A stretch of 64,000 nt of DNA from Apium graveolens (GCF_009905375.1 NC_133653.1:64143414-64207413); one strand, 5' to 3'. Shown: positions 20,806-32,291, counted from the stretch's first letter. Numbers and translations are program-made. Notes: generated by a model from the sequence alone, not told the origin.

Positions 20806-22241
20806 TATTAGGGCGAAAACAAGCGCTAATATTCACGTAAGTATATGCGTTCACAAGTAGTATAAGATATAAATCAGATTCGTTCCCACAGAGACTGGTT
20901 TAGGTTAAGTTCAATTTATGCACCTATGCAATAATTTATGGTTATCGCTCAATTCTAAGACAAATAACAAATTGGGTTTTGATTAAACTAAGAGATTAAA
21001 CTAAAAATTATAACTAAGAAAACAAGAATGGTTGAATTAATATATATGACAAACATGGGATTCTAACTACATTAAATACTTCATTCAATAGCCTTATTGT
21101 TCTTAACCTTAGCATGTAATGGTGATGACACTAATCCGATAACACAAAACTAGTAAACGCCAACTTTTGTTGTACGAATACCCTACTACCAAGCATCCAC
21201 AAAAGAGATAGAAGTTGAATAGACACCAATTATGTTTAGTCCTTATATGTCTATAAAAATTCAAAACATAACGGTTTAATACGCAAGTTATCTATCGTGA
21301 TTACATAGGGCAAGTAAGATGGTTAAAATTACCTATGAATCATGCATAATAAATACATGAACCTTTGCTAGCATGGCAAGTTCTAAACCTCTATATTCAC
21401 TGTCGCTTCAATAGATATTAACACGCTATCTTATATGTTAGCTATGCACATAAGACGAATAAACACAGCCAATACTAGGATATCATACAATCACCACACA
21501 CTAAGATATCGAAACAAATTAATTATTAAAATCCATAAGTAAATCCGCTAGAATCCCATGATAACGATTAGCCCATAATAAAACTCATCGTCACCATGGG
21601 TTCATATGAAAGCATGATAATAACACAACGATATAAGATGAAAAATACTTAATAAATAATGAAGTACGTCACAAGAGTATTAAGGTTCAAAGCATAAAGA
21701 AAACTAGCATCCACTGTTACAATGAATTAAAAGAATCACAAGATAAATGTGTGTTTCCTCTTCTTCGTTGTTGCGTGCTAAAACGGTCTTCTCAATCTTC
21801 TTGCCCTTGCTCTTGATGAAGAAAACGTCTTCCCATAAGGTTTATATAATAGCCCAAGAGAACCAGCGCCAACAGAAGCCTAATTGTACTTAAATTAATA
21901 AAATCCAGAATCTGAAATTCCGCACGCACGCGGTCGCCTGCTGTCTCCACACGGCCGCTTGCTGACACGCGGTCGCCTTCTCCTGGCGCGCGGTCGCGTG
22001 CCAGCCTTCTGGAAAGTACTTTATTTTGCTTATGTTTTTGCTGATTTCTTCGCTCATCACCCCTAGACTGATTCCAAGCACTTCCTTAAGCTTTATTTGA
22101 TAAAAACCACCTATCTAAGCAAGTTATACCCTGAAATGCAAAAACACTAGAAAACGCGTCAAAATACCAACAACTTGAGTCCCAAACACCAATTTAAGCT
22201 TGTAATAAAGCATTCCAAGTGGATATAAAATCCACTTATCA
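20806..22241 (-). repeat. T LTR 1 (3' LTR in element orientation)
   Basis: On the minus strand it starts TGATAAGTGG and ends at 20806, where TATTAG replaces the TGTTAG (minus CTAACA) seen at the other full LTR. It contains a GC-rich repeat block at 21921-22007 in otherwise AT-rich DNA. The 63-codon frame inside (21890-22081 minus) is repeated in LTR 2 and is not a credible gene. Confidence 0.92.
21921..22007. repeat. GC-rich CGCGGTCGC repeat block in T LTR
   Basis: CGCGGTCGC occurs at 21929, 21968 and 21989, with a variant CACGGCCGC at 21950, at 18-21 bp spacing. The same block is in LTR 2 (about 27401-27487) and LTR 3 (about 28280-28367). It is a sharp CpG-rich island in an AT-rich LTR, and GTCGC/GCGAC pairs could fold. 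Confidence 0.85.
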
Positions 22242-22256
22242 CACCCCTAAACTTGA
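22242..22256 (-). other. T polypurine tract
   Basis: On the minus strand TTTAGGGGTG directly precedes the LTR start TGATAAGTG. The same arrangement is duplicated at 27726-27740. Confidence 0.75.
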
Positions 22257-23379
22257 ATCGATGCTTGTCCTCAAGCATAAACAGACTCAAAACTACAAAT
22301 CAAACCTGATGCATGAATGCAACTACGTGAATGCAACTAAATGATAATGCAATCGATCCCCTCAGAATAAACATAACCAAATGAATAAGCGAATGCCTCT
22401 AATAATGCAATGACTTAAAACAGAGTTCGAATAAATTTCGCAAACCAGAAACGTGCGTGTGTGGAATGCTTAACAGATATATCTCGATACTAGATCAATA
22501 ACCATAACTTATCTATCATCAAAACAATCAAAAGTTTATAAACATAATAGACAACAAACGCATTATGACTCACAACACCTCCTTTCTACTAGAGTTATAC
22601 AAGGATTCACACTATTATTGAACACATAACAAAGATGCTTATTTGACCGTGCAATGAATGAGGTCCCAAAAGACTTATGCAATAATACCCATGTAGCGAG
22701 CGTTAGGTTAGCGGGTCCCAGACTATAAAAAGCCTTAGGTCACTAGGCACAAAGTCCCCTAAGAACTTAATAACTCGAGTATTAAAGAGCTCACTCTTGA
22801 TCAATTATGCATAAACACATACCTTTTTTTTCTCTTTTTTCTAAATAATTTTTGAATGAGTGCGTTTCGCTCCATCTCATTCAACCCTAGAATACTCATA
22901 AAAATATGAGCCGACTACTAGCCATTTGACACCTAGCCTTACAACAAATAGCAATGGAATCCAAGTTTTTCTCCAAATAAAAAAAATTAGTGTTTTTACG
23001 TCATTACGAGAATATCACAAATTCTAAATATAACCAAGTGATTAAATCTCAACAACAAACAAGTATGATCATGATCTAGATCAAAAGCAACCCTATAAGA
23101 CTTTGTGAAAATTTGTTTCTGGCATGCAAATTAATTCATTAGGACTTAAATATCCCTCTATTCGTTATCACCACACTCAAATCAACATCAACTTATCAAA
23201 TATCATAGTTCATCTTAAGGGATCATGCTAAATATGCATGCAAATGCAACTATATGAAATCACATAAAAACAAACAAATATGTCCTAAATGAACAATCAT
23301 GGAAAAATATGAATGAACTACAACTAAACATGCAATATGAATCTATATGGATCTATATGGACACACACACTACTAATCC
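22257..23379. other. T 3' internal noncoding region
   Basis: AT-rich, with no credible ORF on either strand. The 382 bp next to LTR 1 (22242-22623) recur at 27726-28107. The rest is probably the remnant of the region that normally separates pol from the 3' LTR in Tat-type elements. Confidence 0.6.
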
Positions 23380-23907
23380 TTACATTATCACCCCCAAACT
23401 TAAAATTTTAAATGTCCTCATTGAAGGTAATAATAAGGATTTCAGGCATACATAATTAACGGGAGAGTCACCCTCGTCGGGTGGAGGATCAGGTGGCCAA
23501 TGAACCTCGCCACTAGTGTCTCGAACAACAGTACTGAAAGCGTGTGTCAAATCTTCAGCAAAATATCGGTGGATGACATGCATGGCCTCCATACGCCTAG
23601 TCAATCTTCTATACTGTGCATCACCAAAATCAGTCCTATCAACTACCTGTTGCACATGAGAAGAACCCTCTGTAGGCACGGGAATATCCGTCCAGCCACT
23701 CTCTATATCATCAAAAATATATCCCAACCCCTTATCATGGGGTGCACTTAAGAATGAATAACTCAAGTGATCTGGCATTTGGTTGAGCTCAAGTGTGGGA
23801 GCTTCTTGAATAAATGGTTCAAAACACCCCTGAGAAATTTTCAGCTCTGCTAACCCAAGAGAATCGAATGGCATATCCAACTTCCCCTTCCACGAAGGTG
23901 CATTCAA
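23380..23907 (-). CDS. T ORF after protease, unknown fusion
   Basis: A 175-codon frame on the minus strand begins with the segment that normally leads from protease to RT in Tat/Athila elements (EAPTLELNQMPDHLSYSF). From about residue 60 it turns into sequence with no RT motif: ESGWTDIPVPTEGSSHVQQV, then YRRLTRRMEAMHVIHRYF. It looks like a deletion or replacement junction where pol was lost and other sequence, perhaps an Athila-type downstream ORF, was joined in frame. It keeps a long open frame although gag has stops. Expression is unproven and the function unknown. Confidence 0.45.
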   Translation of the reverse strand: MNAPSWKGKLDMPFDSLGLAELKISQGCFEPFIQEAPTLELNQMPDHLSYSFLSAPHDKGLGYIFDDIESGWTDIPVPTEGSSHVQQVVDRTDFGDAQYRRLTRRMEAMHVIHRYFAEDLTHAFSTVVRDTSGEVHWPPDPPPDEGDSPVNYVCLKSLLLPSMRTFKILSLGVIM

Positions 23908-26153
23908 ATCCTACAATTGCTCTGCTCCTTCTTTATCTTCAATAACTGATTCCCCTTTAAGGATCTCTCTAAGGTATCTGACTTTGACAATTGCTCAGGA
24001 TCTGAATTTACTATAGAGTCGACCCACTCTACTTTAAAGAACTCCTCTTTAGCTGTGGATAACTTTATTTCCTTGAACATATTAAAAGTGACCTTTTGAT
24101 CGTAAACATTCATCAAAATCTCTCCTTTTTGCACATCGATCATAGTTCGGCCTGTAGCGAAGAATGGTCTTCCCAAGATAATGGGAATCTTCTTATCTTC
24201 CTCGAAATCAAGAATTACAAAGTCAGCAGGGAAGATGAGTTTATCCACCTTGACCAAGACATCCTCTACTATACCTCGTGGATAAGCTATGGAACGGCCA
24301 GCTAGTTGCAATGACATGTATGTTGGTTTCGGATCAGGCAGACCAAGCTTCTTGAAGATAGATAAGGGCATCAGATTAATACTAGCTCCTAAATTACATA
24401 AACACTTGTCGAACGACAAGTTTTTGATAGTACAAGGAATAGCGAAGCTTCCAGGATCTTTAAGCTTCGGAGGCAACTTCTGTTGCAGCACACCACTACA
24501 TTCCTCCGTTAGAGCAACGGTCTCTAAGTCATCGAGCTTTACTTTCTGAGAGAGAATACCTTTCTTAAACCTCGCATAGCTAGGAATCTGTTCAAGAGCT
24601 TCAGCGAAAGGTATGTTGATATGAAGTTTCTTGAACACCTCCAAAAACTTCTCAAACTGCTTATCCAGCTTTTTCTTCTACAACCTCTTAGGAAAAGGAG
24701 GTGGGTAATAGATCTGTTTCTCCCCTGTATTACCCTCAGGAGGAGTGTGTTCCATATTAGTCTTCCTTGGTTCCACTTTCGCTTCCTTCTGCACTTCTTC
24801 TTCAGCCAAAACTTCAGATTCTGGAACTTGAGATTTTTCAGGGCTTGCAACCTTCCCAGACCTTAATGTAATTGCCTTAACCTACTCTTCTGCTTCTCTC
24901 TTTCCTGGGACTTCTATATCACTAGAAAGCGTTCCAGGTAGTTGATTCAATTAGTCATTAGAAATTTGTCCTATCTGGTTCTCCAGATTCTGGATAGAAA
25001 CAGCCTGGCTTTGGCATATAAGAGCCTGGTTATTGCACATAAGCCCCAACTCCTCCAATTCAAATTTTTCACTTGAAGATAGACCTGCATCATGAGTTTG
25101 TTGTTGAAGTTGGAGTTGTTGTCTTGGTGCAAATTGTTGCTGAAAACCAGGAGGGTTGAATTGTTTTGCTCCAAACTGCTGGAACGGCTATTGCATCGCA
25201 TTCTGATTGTTGCTCCATCTGAAGTTAGGATGATTCCAGTTGTCAGGATGATAAGTGTCTGGAACTGGTTGTTGTGATCTCTGAAAGTTACTCACAAACT
25301 GAGCTGATTCACTAGATATTGTGCATTGCTCCGTCACATGCGAACCTGCACATAGCTCATAAACACTTGTTATCTGCTTAACACCATAGTTAGCCAAAGA
25401 ATCGATCTTCATAGACAACGCCTTAAGTTGAGCAGTGATAGCCGTAGCTGTATCCACTTCAAGAACTCCTACTACCTTTCCCTGTGGACATCTCTAGATT
25501 GGATATTGATATTCATTAGCAGCCATCAGTTTAATTAGATCATAAGCTTCCTCATAGCTCTTTGCCCATAATGCTCCGCCTGATGCTCCATCGAGCATGG
25601 GTCTGGACTGTGCTCCCAACCCATTGTAAAAATAATTGATGATCATCCAATAAGGAATTCCATGATGAGGACACTTCATAAGCAACTCCTTGTAGCGCTC
25701 CCAAGCTTCACATAGCGATTCTCCCGTTTGATGCGTAAATTGAGTAATAGCATTCCTGAGTGCAGCTATCTTCGCCATAGGGAAGAATTTAGTAAGAAAC
25801 TTCTGAGCAAGATCTTCCCAAGTAGTAATCGAACCAGCTGGTGGAGAGTGTAACCAGCTCTTAGCCTTGTCCCTCAGAGAGAATGGGAACAGTCTCAGCG
25901 TCACAGCATCTTCAGAAACACCGTTGAACTTGAAGGTGTCACAGATCTCAATGAAATCCCTAATGTGCATATTGGGATCTTCAGTTGGAGAACCCCCAAA
26001 CTGAATTCAATTCTGCACCCATTGAATTATGCCAGGCTTGATCTCAAAGGTATTAGCTGTGATAGCTGTCCGGACAATGCTAAATTGAATGTTATTGATC
26101 TTGGGTTGAGAAAAATCCATCAAGGATTTCGTTCATGTTGCTGGATCTCCCAT
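23904..26153 (-). pseudogene. T gag-protease, broken
   Basis: Reads on the minus strand from ATG at 26153 (MGDPAT, then a stop at codon 7). The frame has a handful of in-frame stops (near 26136, 26008, 25491, 25188, 24957, 24887, 24678) but apparently no frameshift. Capsid: FIEICDTFKFNGVSEDAV, LRLFPFSLRDKAKSWL and WEDLAQKFLTKFFP (25494-25970). A zinc-knuckle-like CELCAGSHVTEQC variant lies near 25370 (YELCAGSHVTEQC). Protease-linked region 23904-24644: VALTEECSGVLQQKLPPKLK, then LGASINLMPLSIFKKLGL (active-site Asp replaced by Asn or Gly context, DLGASI expected) and IILGRPFFATGRTMIDV. This is the Tat/Athila gag-pro arrangement. Confidence 0.85.
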
Positions 26154-26265
26154 TGTAATGAGTACCTGAAACACAAACAAATAAACCGTGAAAGTAAAAG
26201 AATCTGAGTCAGTGAACTTTAACGACCAGTGATGACAAGCACATAAACTAAAAATTAACACCGAG

Positions 26266-26284
26266 TCCCCGACAGCGGCGTCAA
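26266..26284 (-). other. T primer binding site (tRNA-Asp type)
   Basis: Minus strand TTGACGCCGCTGTCGGGGA, just inside LTR 2, resembles the TGGCGCCGTTGCCGGGGA primer site used by Tat and Athila elements. It fixes the minus orientation. Confidence 0.8.
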
Positions 26285-26289
26285 AAACT

Positions 26290-27725
26290 TGTTAGGGCGA
26301 AAACACGCGCTAATATTCACGCAAGTATACGCGTTCACAAGTAGTATAAGATATAAATCAGATTTGTTCCCACAGAGACTGGTTTAGGTTAAGTTCAATT
26401 TATGCACCTATGCAACAATGTATGGTTATCGCTCAATGCTAAGACAAATAACAAATTGGGTTTTGATTAAACTAAGAGATTAAACTAACAATTATAACTA
26501 AGAGAACAAGAATGGTTGAATTAATATATATGACAAACATGGGATTCTAACTTCATTAAATACTTCATTCAATAGCCTTATTGTTCTTAACCTTAGTATG
26601 TAATGGTGATGACACTAATCAGATAACACAAAACTAGTAAACGCCAACTTTTGTTGTACGAATACCCTACTACCAAGCATCCACAAAAGAGATAGAAGTT
26701 GAATAGACACCAATTATGTTTAGTCCTTATATGTCTATAAAAATTCAAAACATAACGGTTTAATACGCAAGTTATCTATCATGATTACATAGGGCAAGTA
26801 AGATGGTTAAAATTACCTATGAATCATGCATAACAAATACATGAACCTATGCTAGCATGGCAAGTTCTAAACCTCTATATTCACTGTCGCTTCAATAGAT
26901 ATTAACACGCTATCTTATATGTTAGCTATGCACATAAGACGAATAAACACAGCCAATACTAGGATATCATACAATCACCACACACTAAGATATCGAAACA
27001 AATTAATTATTAAAATCCATAAGTAAATCCGTTAGAATCCCATGATAATGATTAGCCCATAATAAAACTCATCGTCACCATGGGTTCATATGAAAGCATG
27101 ATAATAACACAACGATATAAGATGAAAAATACTTAATAAATAATGAAGTACGTCACAAGAGTATTAAGGTTCAAAGCATAAAGAAAACTAGCATCTACTG
27201 TTACAATGAATTAAAAGAATCACAAGATAAATGTGTGTTTCCTCTTCTTCGTTGTTGCGTGCTAAAATGGTCTTCTCAATCTTCTTGCCCTTGCTCTTGA
27301 TGAAGAAAACATCTTCCCATAAGGTTTATATAATAGCCCAAGAGAACCAGCGCCAACAGAAGCCCAATTGTACTTAAATTAATAAAATCCAGAATCTGAA
27401 ATTCCGCACGCACGCGGTCGCCTGCTGTCTCCACACGGCCGCTTGCTGACACGCGGTCGCCTTCTCCTGGCGCGCGGTCGCGTGCCAGCCTTCTGGAAAG
27501 TACTTTATTTTGCTTATGTTTTTGCTGATTTCTTCGCTCATCACCCCTAGACTGATTCCAAGCACTTCCTTAAGCTTTATTTGATAAAAACCACCTATCT
27601 AAGCAAGTTATACCCTGACATGCAAAAACACTAGAAAATGCGTCAAAATACCAACAACTTGAGTCCCAAACACCAATTTAAGCTTGTAATAAAGCATTCC
27701 AAGTGGATATAAAATCCACTTATCA
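26290..27725 (-). repeat. T LTR 2 (full length)
   Basis: Same 1436-bp length as LTR 1, with scattered single-base differences. It serves as the 5' LTR for the gag-protease unit because the primer site lies at its left edge. Confidence 0.92.
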
Positions 27726-28107
27726 CACCCCTAAACTTGAATCGATGCTTGTCCTCAAGCATAAACAGACTCAAAACTACAAATCAAACCTGATGCATGA
27801 ATGCAACTACGTGAATTCAACTAAATGATAATGCAATCGATCCCCTCAGAATAAACATAACCAAATGAATAAGCGAATGCCTCTAATAATGCAATGACTT
27901 AAAACAGAGTTCGAATAAATTTCGCAAACCAGAAACGTGCGTGTGTGGAATGCTTAACAGATATATCTCGATACTAGATCAATAACCATAACTTATCTAT
28001 CATCAAAACAATCAAAAGTTTATAAACATAATAGACAACAAACGCATTATGACTCACAACACCTCCTTTCTACTAGAGTTATACAAGGATTCACACTATT
28101 ATTGAAC
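27726..28107 (-). repeat. T duplicated 3' internal end with polypurine tract
   Basis: Near-identical to 22242-22623, including the polypurine tract. It ends at ATTGAACA, after which the sequence switches directly to LTR (TTCTTCGTTGTTGC, found at 21759 in LTR 1). In LTR 1 context the internal copy instead continues CATAACAAAG. Confidence 0.92.
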
Positions 28108-28109
28108 AT

Positions 28110-28600
28110 ATGCTTCCCCTTCTTCGTTGTTGCGTGCTAAACCGGTCTTCTCAATCTTCTTGCCCTTGCTCTTGATGAAGAAAACGTCTTCCCATAAGGT
28201 TTATATAATAGCCCAAGAGAACCAGCGCCAACAGAAGCCCAATTGTACTTGAATTAATAAAATCCAGATTCTGAAATTCCGCACGCACGCGGTCGCCTGC
28301 TGTCTCCACGCGGCCGCTTGCTGGCACGCGGTCGCCTGCTCCTGGCGTGCGGTCGCGTGCTACCCTTCTGGAAAATACTTTATTTTGCTTCTGTTTTTGC
28401 TGATTTCTTCGCTCATCACCCCTAGACTGATTCCAAGCACTTCCTTAAGCTTTATTTGATGAAAACCACCTATCTAAGCAAGTTATACCCTGAAATGCAA
28501 AAACACTAGAAAACGCGTCAAAATACCAACAACTTGAGTCCAAAACACCAAGTTAAGCTTGTAATAAAGTGTCCCAAGTGGATACAAAATTCACTTATCA
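28110..28600 (-). repeat. T LTR 3, truncated to its first 490 bp
   Basis: Aligns with 21752-22241. In element orientation this is the 5' end of an LTR (TGATAAGTG start) with the rest missing. It is more diverged from LTRs 1 and 2 than they are from each other, for example in the GC-rich block. It ends CACTTATCA next to the right AGGAT target copy. Confidence 0.9.
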
Positions 28601-28605
28601 AGGAT
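28601..28605 (+). other. T target-site duplication, right copy
   Basis: AGGAT, identical to 20801-20805. The extra ORF of A resumes here in frame with its left part (AGG ATT CTT). Confidence 0.95.
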
Positions 28606-29885
28606 TCTTGATAATACTGTCACTACTCCACACACAGACACTGATATTGTTAACATGTTAAACTCCATGGGTTATGCACTCACCAGCTCTAAATTAAGTG
28701 AAATTAGGAAATTGGTCTTAGGAAAGAATGGAGTTACTTGTGTGATGTAGTTACTAAAGTATTTTCTGTTAAAATTAGCAATTTTGATTCTGTCAATATC
28801 TACATGCTCAACATGCTTTACATGCTAGTAACTGATAAATACTTCAATTTTAGTGATCTAGTCTTGTTTGGGTTGGGGTTTAAGTTAGGGGAGCTTAATA
28901 AGAGGGGTAAGAGTGTGTATTATGCTAGATTTTTCATGATGCTTGCTAACCACCTCTCTGAGGACATTGTGATTGAGAACCCAACCAACAAGTTAAATTG
29001 TTGGGTTCAAGAAAGAAGAAGTATTGCAGATCTCAATAGAGCAGATCACCAAAAAGGGGTGCCACTCTTTTACTTTCCAGTAATGGAGGCACCTCAGGTA
29101 AGTGAGGTAATTTCAACTGTCTCTACTCTTCCAACCTCAAACATTTATTTGCCTTCTAGTGTAGCAGTGGCATATGTGTTAATGACAAGACAGATGCCTA
29201 CCCAAGCTACCAAAACCAAAGTTTTAAAAACAAAGACAAAGAAAGCCCCCTCTGATTTCTTTCAAAAGAGATCAGTTGTAAAATCCACCAAACCTAAAGA
29301 GGGGAGTGTGAAGGTGGGTAAGAAAGGTGAGGGACAGGGTGAAAATCAAAGAAGCCCTAAGAATAAGGATGGTGAGCATAGTGTACCCAAACCAAGCAAC
29401 ACCACATTTTCCCAACAAACTGTGGTTGTTAATAAGGACAAAAACTCAATTCTAGTTTCATCCTCCCAAAATGATGTAACTATTGAAACAAGCCCTCAAC
29501 CAGGAGCACAGAACAAAAGGGGTAGGGGCACAAGTTCAGCAAAAACTTACACAAGAAAGAAGAAAACTAAAACCCTTGGGGATGCACAGGGTACACACAT
29601 AGTGAAAACTGGAGCTAAAGACCCAGTCACTGCACCATCTCAAAGTCAAATTGATGTGGCTCCAACAAATGTGGAGTCATAGCCAAAATCTGTACAAATT
29701 GAAACACCTCAAACACCAAATTCTCCCACACACTTTTTGGATATTGACATGATTCAAACATCTCAACCATATTCTCCATCTTTAACTCTGGTGGAGAAGC
29801 GAAAAATCCATGCAAGTGAGCATCATCTTCTAGATGATTTGTTGGCTCACTTGCCATTTCAGAAGAATTCTTTGGAGGTGAGGAT
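28606..29885 (+). pseudogene. A extra ORF, middle part
   Basis: Continues from 20805 with DNTVTTPHTDTDIVNMLNS and YALTSSKLSEIRKLVLG. A frameshift near 28730 leads into the 314-codon frame 28738-29682, with LCDVVTKVFSVKISNFDSVN, DKYFNFSDLVLFGLGFKLG, KSVYYARFFMMLANHLSED and CWVQERRSIADLNRADH. A basic, Lys/Ser/Thr-rich tail follows (KTYTRKKKTKTLGDAQGTH), which could act as a nuclear targeting or nucleic-acid-binding segment. After a TAG at 29680 the frame continues to about 29885 (LDDLLAHLPFQKNS) before breaking. No known fold was recognised. Confidence 0.7.
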
Positions 29886-32084
29886 GGAGATAGTGAAGAA
29901 GAGCCATTGGATATAGGGGAGAAGCAGGCCCTAGTTCCAGATCACGCATGCCATCATGGGCCTTCTCCAAGAAATGTGATGATCACTATTTCAAGACCAC
30001 ACTCATTCAACTTATCAGCCAATTAACACAGTCTGCACTTCAATCAACCACAAATTCTAGCACCAAGAAGCTTCTGGAAGCACATCTTGCTTCTCTCCAA
30101 CTACAGTAAATTTCAGACTACCGACAAAGTCAAAATGTCTCCCTCGTCAAAAATGAAGTTGATCAACTTAAGAAAGACATCTTTGACAAGTTGGAAGCTA
30201 GACTTCCAGAGACAACAATGATAGACATCAAAAGATAGCTCAATAAAAAACTCTGATCTTGCAACCAAGGTGGATTCCTTGGACAAAAGAATGGTTGCTA
30301 TGGAAGCTTCTCTTATAGCAATCCATTTACACCAAGCTCAACAAACAGACTTGCTTCAGAAACTGGTGAATGCACAGACCTCCTCCTCTACTCAACTTGT
30401 TGATAACAAAAAGGGGGAGAAAGAAAGTTCTAGGAGTGAGGGGGAGCAAAAAGTTCTTAGCATTCAAGTGAGTAAAGCAATTGTGCCAACAATTGCTTTC
30501 ACAAAGCCACCAGCTAAAGATAGCATTGATCTGATAAATGAAGCAACAGCCACTTTGAGAGCAGCTGAGAAGAAGCAGTTTAGTCCAATCAACTGGGAGA
30601 AAATTGATGAGGATTTTCAAAAGAAATTTGGTCTAGAAATGAAGCCAGAAAAATCAGTCATTCATCACTCTCAAGTAAGGAAAATTTATGTGAATGATAT
30701 GAGCATGAACTATCTGGAGAGAGGCCAGACATCCTGCATCAAATCCCCAAAGGCAGATCTAATCATGAATCCAAAGGTGAACTACCCAAAGTCTTCACTC
30801 AAGAACCCTTCGGACACAGTGTATGAAACACCAAAGCCTGATGAGAAGAAGCTGTTGGCCAGGTCTATAGCATTCTACAAAGATCCTACAGAATCAGCTC
30901 TAAAAAAGAGAATTGCCAAGGTTTTCAGAAATGGTAAGGAAATTTGTGTGGTGGCTGGACACCCTCAATTTGTTGAAACAAAAAGGGAAGAAAATGCATG
31001 ATTGAAGCCAGAAAAGAAGCAAGTTGCTCTAGATGCTAAAAAGCTCAAATAAAAGAAGGAGCAAGCTGCTATCTTGGCCAAGTTGCAAGCTGTGAAACCC
31101 ACACAACAAATTCCTGAACAACCATCTGAAACCACTGAATCTAAAGATCAGAAAATGCAAGAAACACCTCAAAAGAAAAGAAAATTCAGATACAAGCTTC
31201 ATTCTAAGAGAAAATTGGAGTTCAGTGATGAGGAGATGAAAGACTACTTTCCCAAAGAGTCTACTTCTACAATAACTCAAACATCCATGCCCTCTATGGC
31301 ACATGAAGAATTCAAGATAGATCCATCCAAGAATTTCCATGGTGAACCTATCATTCCAAAGGATGAGCCAATAGACTGGGATAGTCTACCAATTCCTTGA
31401 CTCAATCTACCTCATTTAATGAAGCCAAAGAAAACAAAGACCGGAGCAGTCAAGAAAGTGAAGCCCTCGACTCTCAGATCCAAGTCCCTAACCAAAGCTC
31501 AAACCAAAGTCAACAAGGGAGATATCATGTACATATGTGACATCAAGGAATTCTCTAATCTAAACTTTTATCTAGATGAACTGGATGAAGTTAAAGGGAT
31601 TGATGCTTATAGGAATCTACCTGAAAGGCTAGTATTCAAATACAAGGCAGGAAAAGAGATGACATGGCCACTTCAAAGGATTCTTCAAGAGAGCGAATCT
31701 ATACTGATAAAAGTCTATTCATCTTTCAAGAAGAACTTTGGATTCAATGTGACAGCTAGAAGACTAGTTCTAAAGAAGATTGAAGAACTGATGAGTATTA
31801 GAGCCAAAGATGCACTTCCAAAGACTTTAACTATTCCTTATACAGGAAGTAGAGTGCATCTAAGGCCCTACTGGCTGATGGAATTGTTTGATGATAAGGG
31901 AGTTAGAAGATTCTTCAGACTAGAGGACCAGTTGAGCATCTCTAGCAATGAGACTCTACTGGAAATGCAAGAAATGCTAGATCTGTAAGAAAATGATGAA
32001 CTTGAGTTCCACAGACAACTCCAAAATCAGATAGAAGAAAACAACAGGAAGCTTGGAAAGAAATCTAGACCATCAAGGAAATAA
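29886..32084 (+). pseudogene. A extra ORF, C-terminal part
   Basis: A broken stretch (29886-30260) reads DHYFKTTLIQLISQLTQS in one frame. From 30270 one frame runs to 32084 with stops only at about 31001, 31049, 31398 and 31986. Early heptad-like sequence (DSLDKRMVAMEASLIAIHLH) suggests a coiled coil. PINWEKIDEDFQKKFGLE, SMNYLERGQTSCIKSPK, RSIAFYKDPTESALKKRI and KEICVVAGHPQFVE follow. After a Lys-rich section, IKEFSNLNFYLDELDEVKGI and RRFFRLEDQLSISSNE lead to the end. With the earlier parts it totals roughly 1,200-1,300 codons, far larger than a gag. The function is unknown. Confidence 0.7.
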
Positions 32085-32278
32085 ATCAATCTGCTCAGAA
32101 TAGAGGAGCACCTTGAAAATGACTGTGAGCAAATCTTTGTACACTTTGTCTTATAAATTCTTCAGTAAATATTGCACCACTTTTTAGTTTTAACTACTAC
32201 CTTATAAATTTGTATTTTTAGGGTGTTTTGTTATCATCAAGTTTCTCTTAATTTATGACTATAATTCTAGTAGGCATA
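32085..32278 (+). other. A 3' untranslated spacer
   Basis: AT-rich sequence between the extra ORF and the polypurine tract. I see no ORF or motif copy in it. Confidence 0.6.
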
Positions 32279-32291
32279 AATTGGGGGAGAT
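32279..32291 (+). other. A polypurine tract
   Basis: AATTGGGGGAGAT immediately before the 3' LTR, in the usual copia form. Confidence 0.88.

Larger units (their letters stand above)
20806..28600 (-). mobile_element. T: non-autonomous Tat/Athila-type gypsy element with three LTRs
   Basis: In plus coordinates: full LTR 20806-22241, internal region 22242-26289, full LTR 26290-27725, a 382-bp copy of the internal 3' end 27726-28107, and a truncated LTR about 28110-28600. A perfect 5-bp target duplication (AGGAT) bounds the whole. Orientation is minus: the tRNA-Asp-like primer site is at 26266-26284 and gag precedes protease from right to left. There is no RT, RNase H or integrase, so the element depended on enzymes from a relative. 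The two full LTRs are the same length (1436 bp) and nearly identical. It lies within the extra ORF of A. Confidence 0.9.

Noticed and set aside
21890..22081. 63-codon minus ORF identical in two T LTRs
   Set aside because: Identity reflects LTR duplication, and the frame crosses the GC-rich repeat block without a recognisable domain.
24096..25277. Plus-strand ORFs opposite T gag-protease
   Set aside because: They are shadows of the minus-strand gag-pro frame, whose motifs are clear.
20511..32084. Calling the A extra ORF an envelope gene
   Set aside because: No signal peptide, transmembrane segment or cleavage site is visible; the name would rest only on its position after pol.
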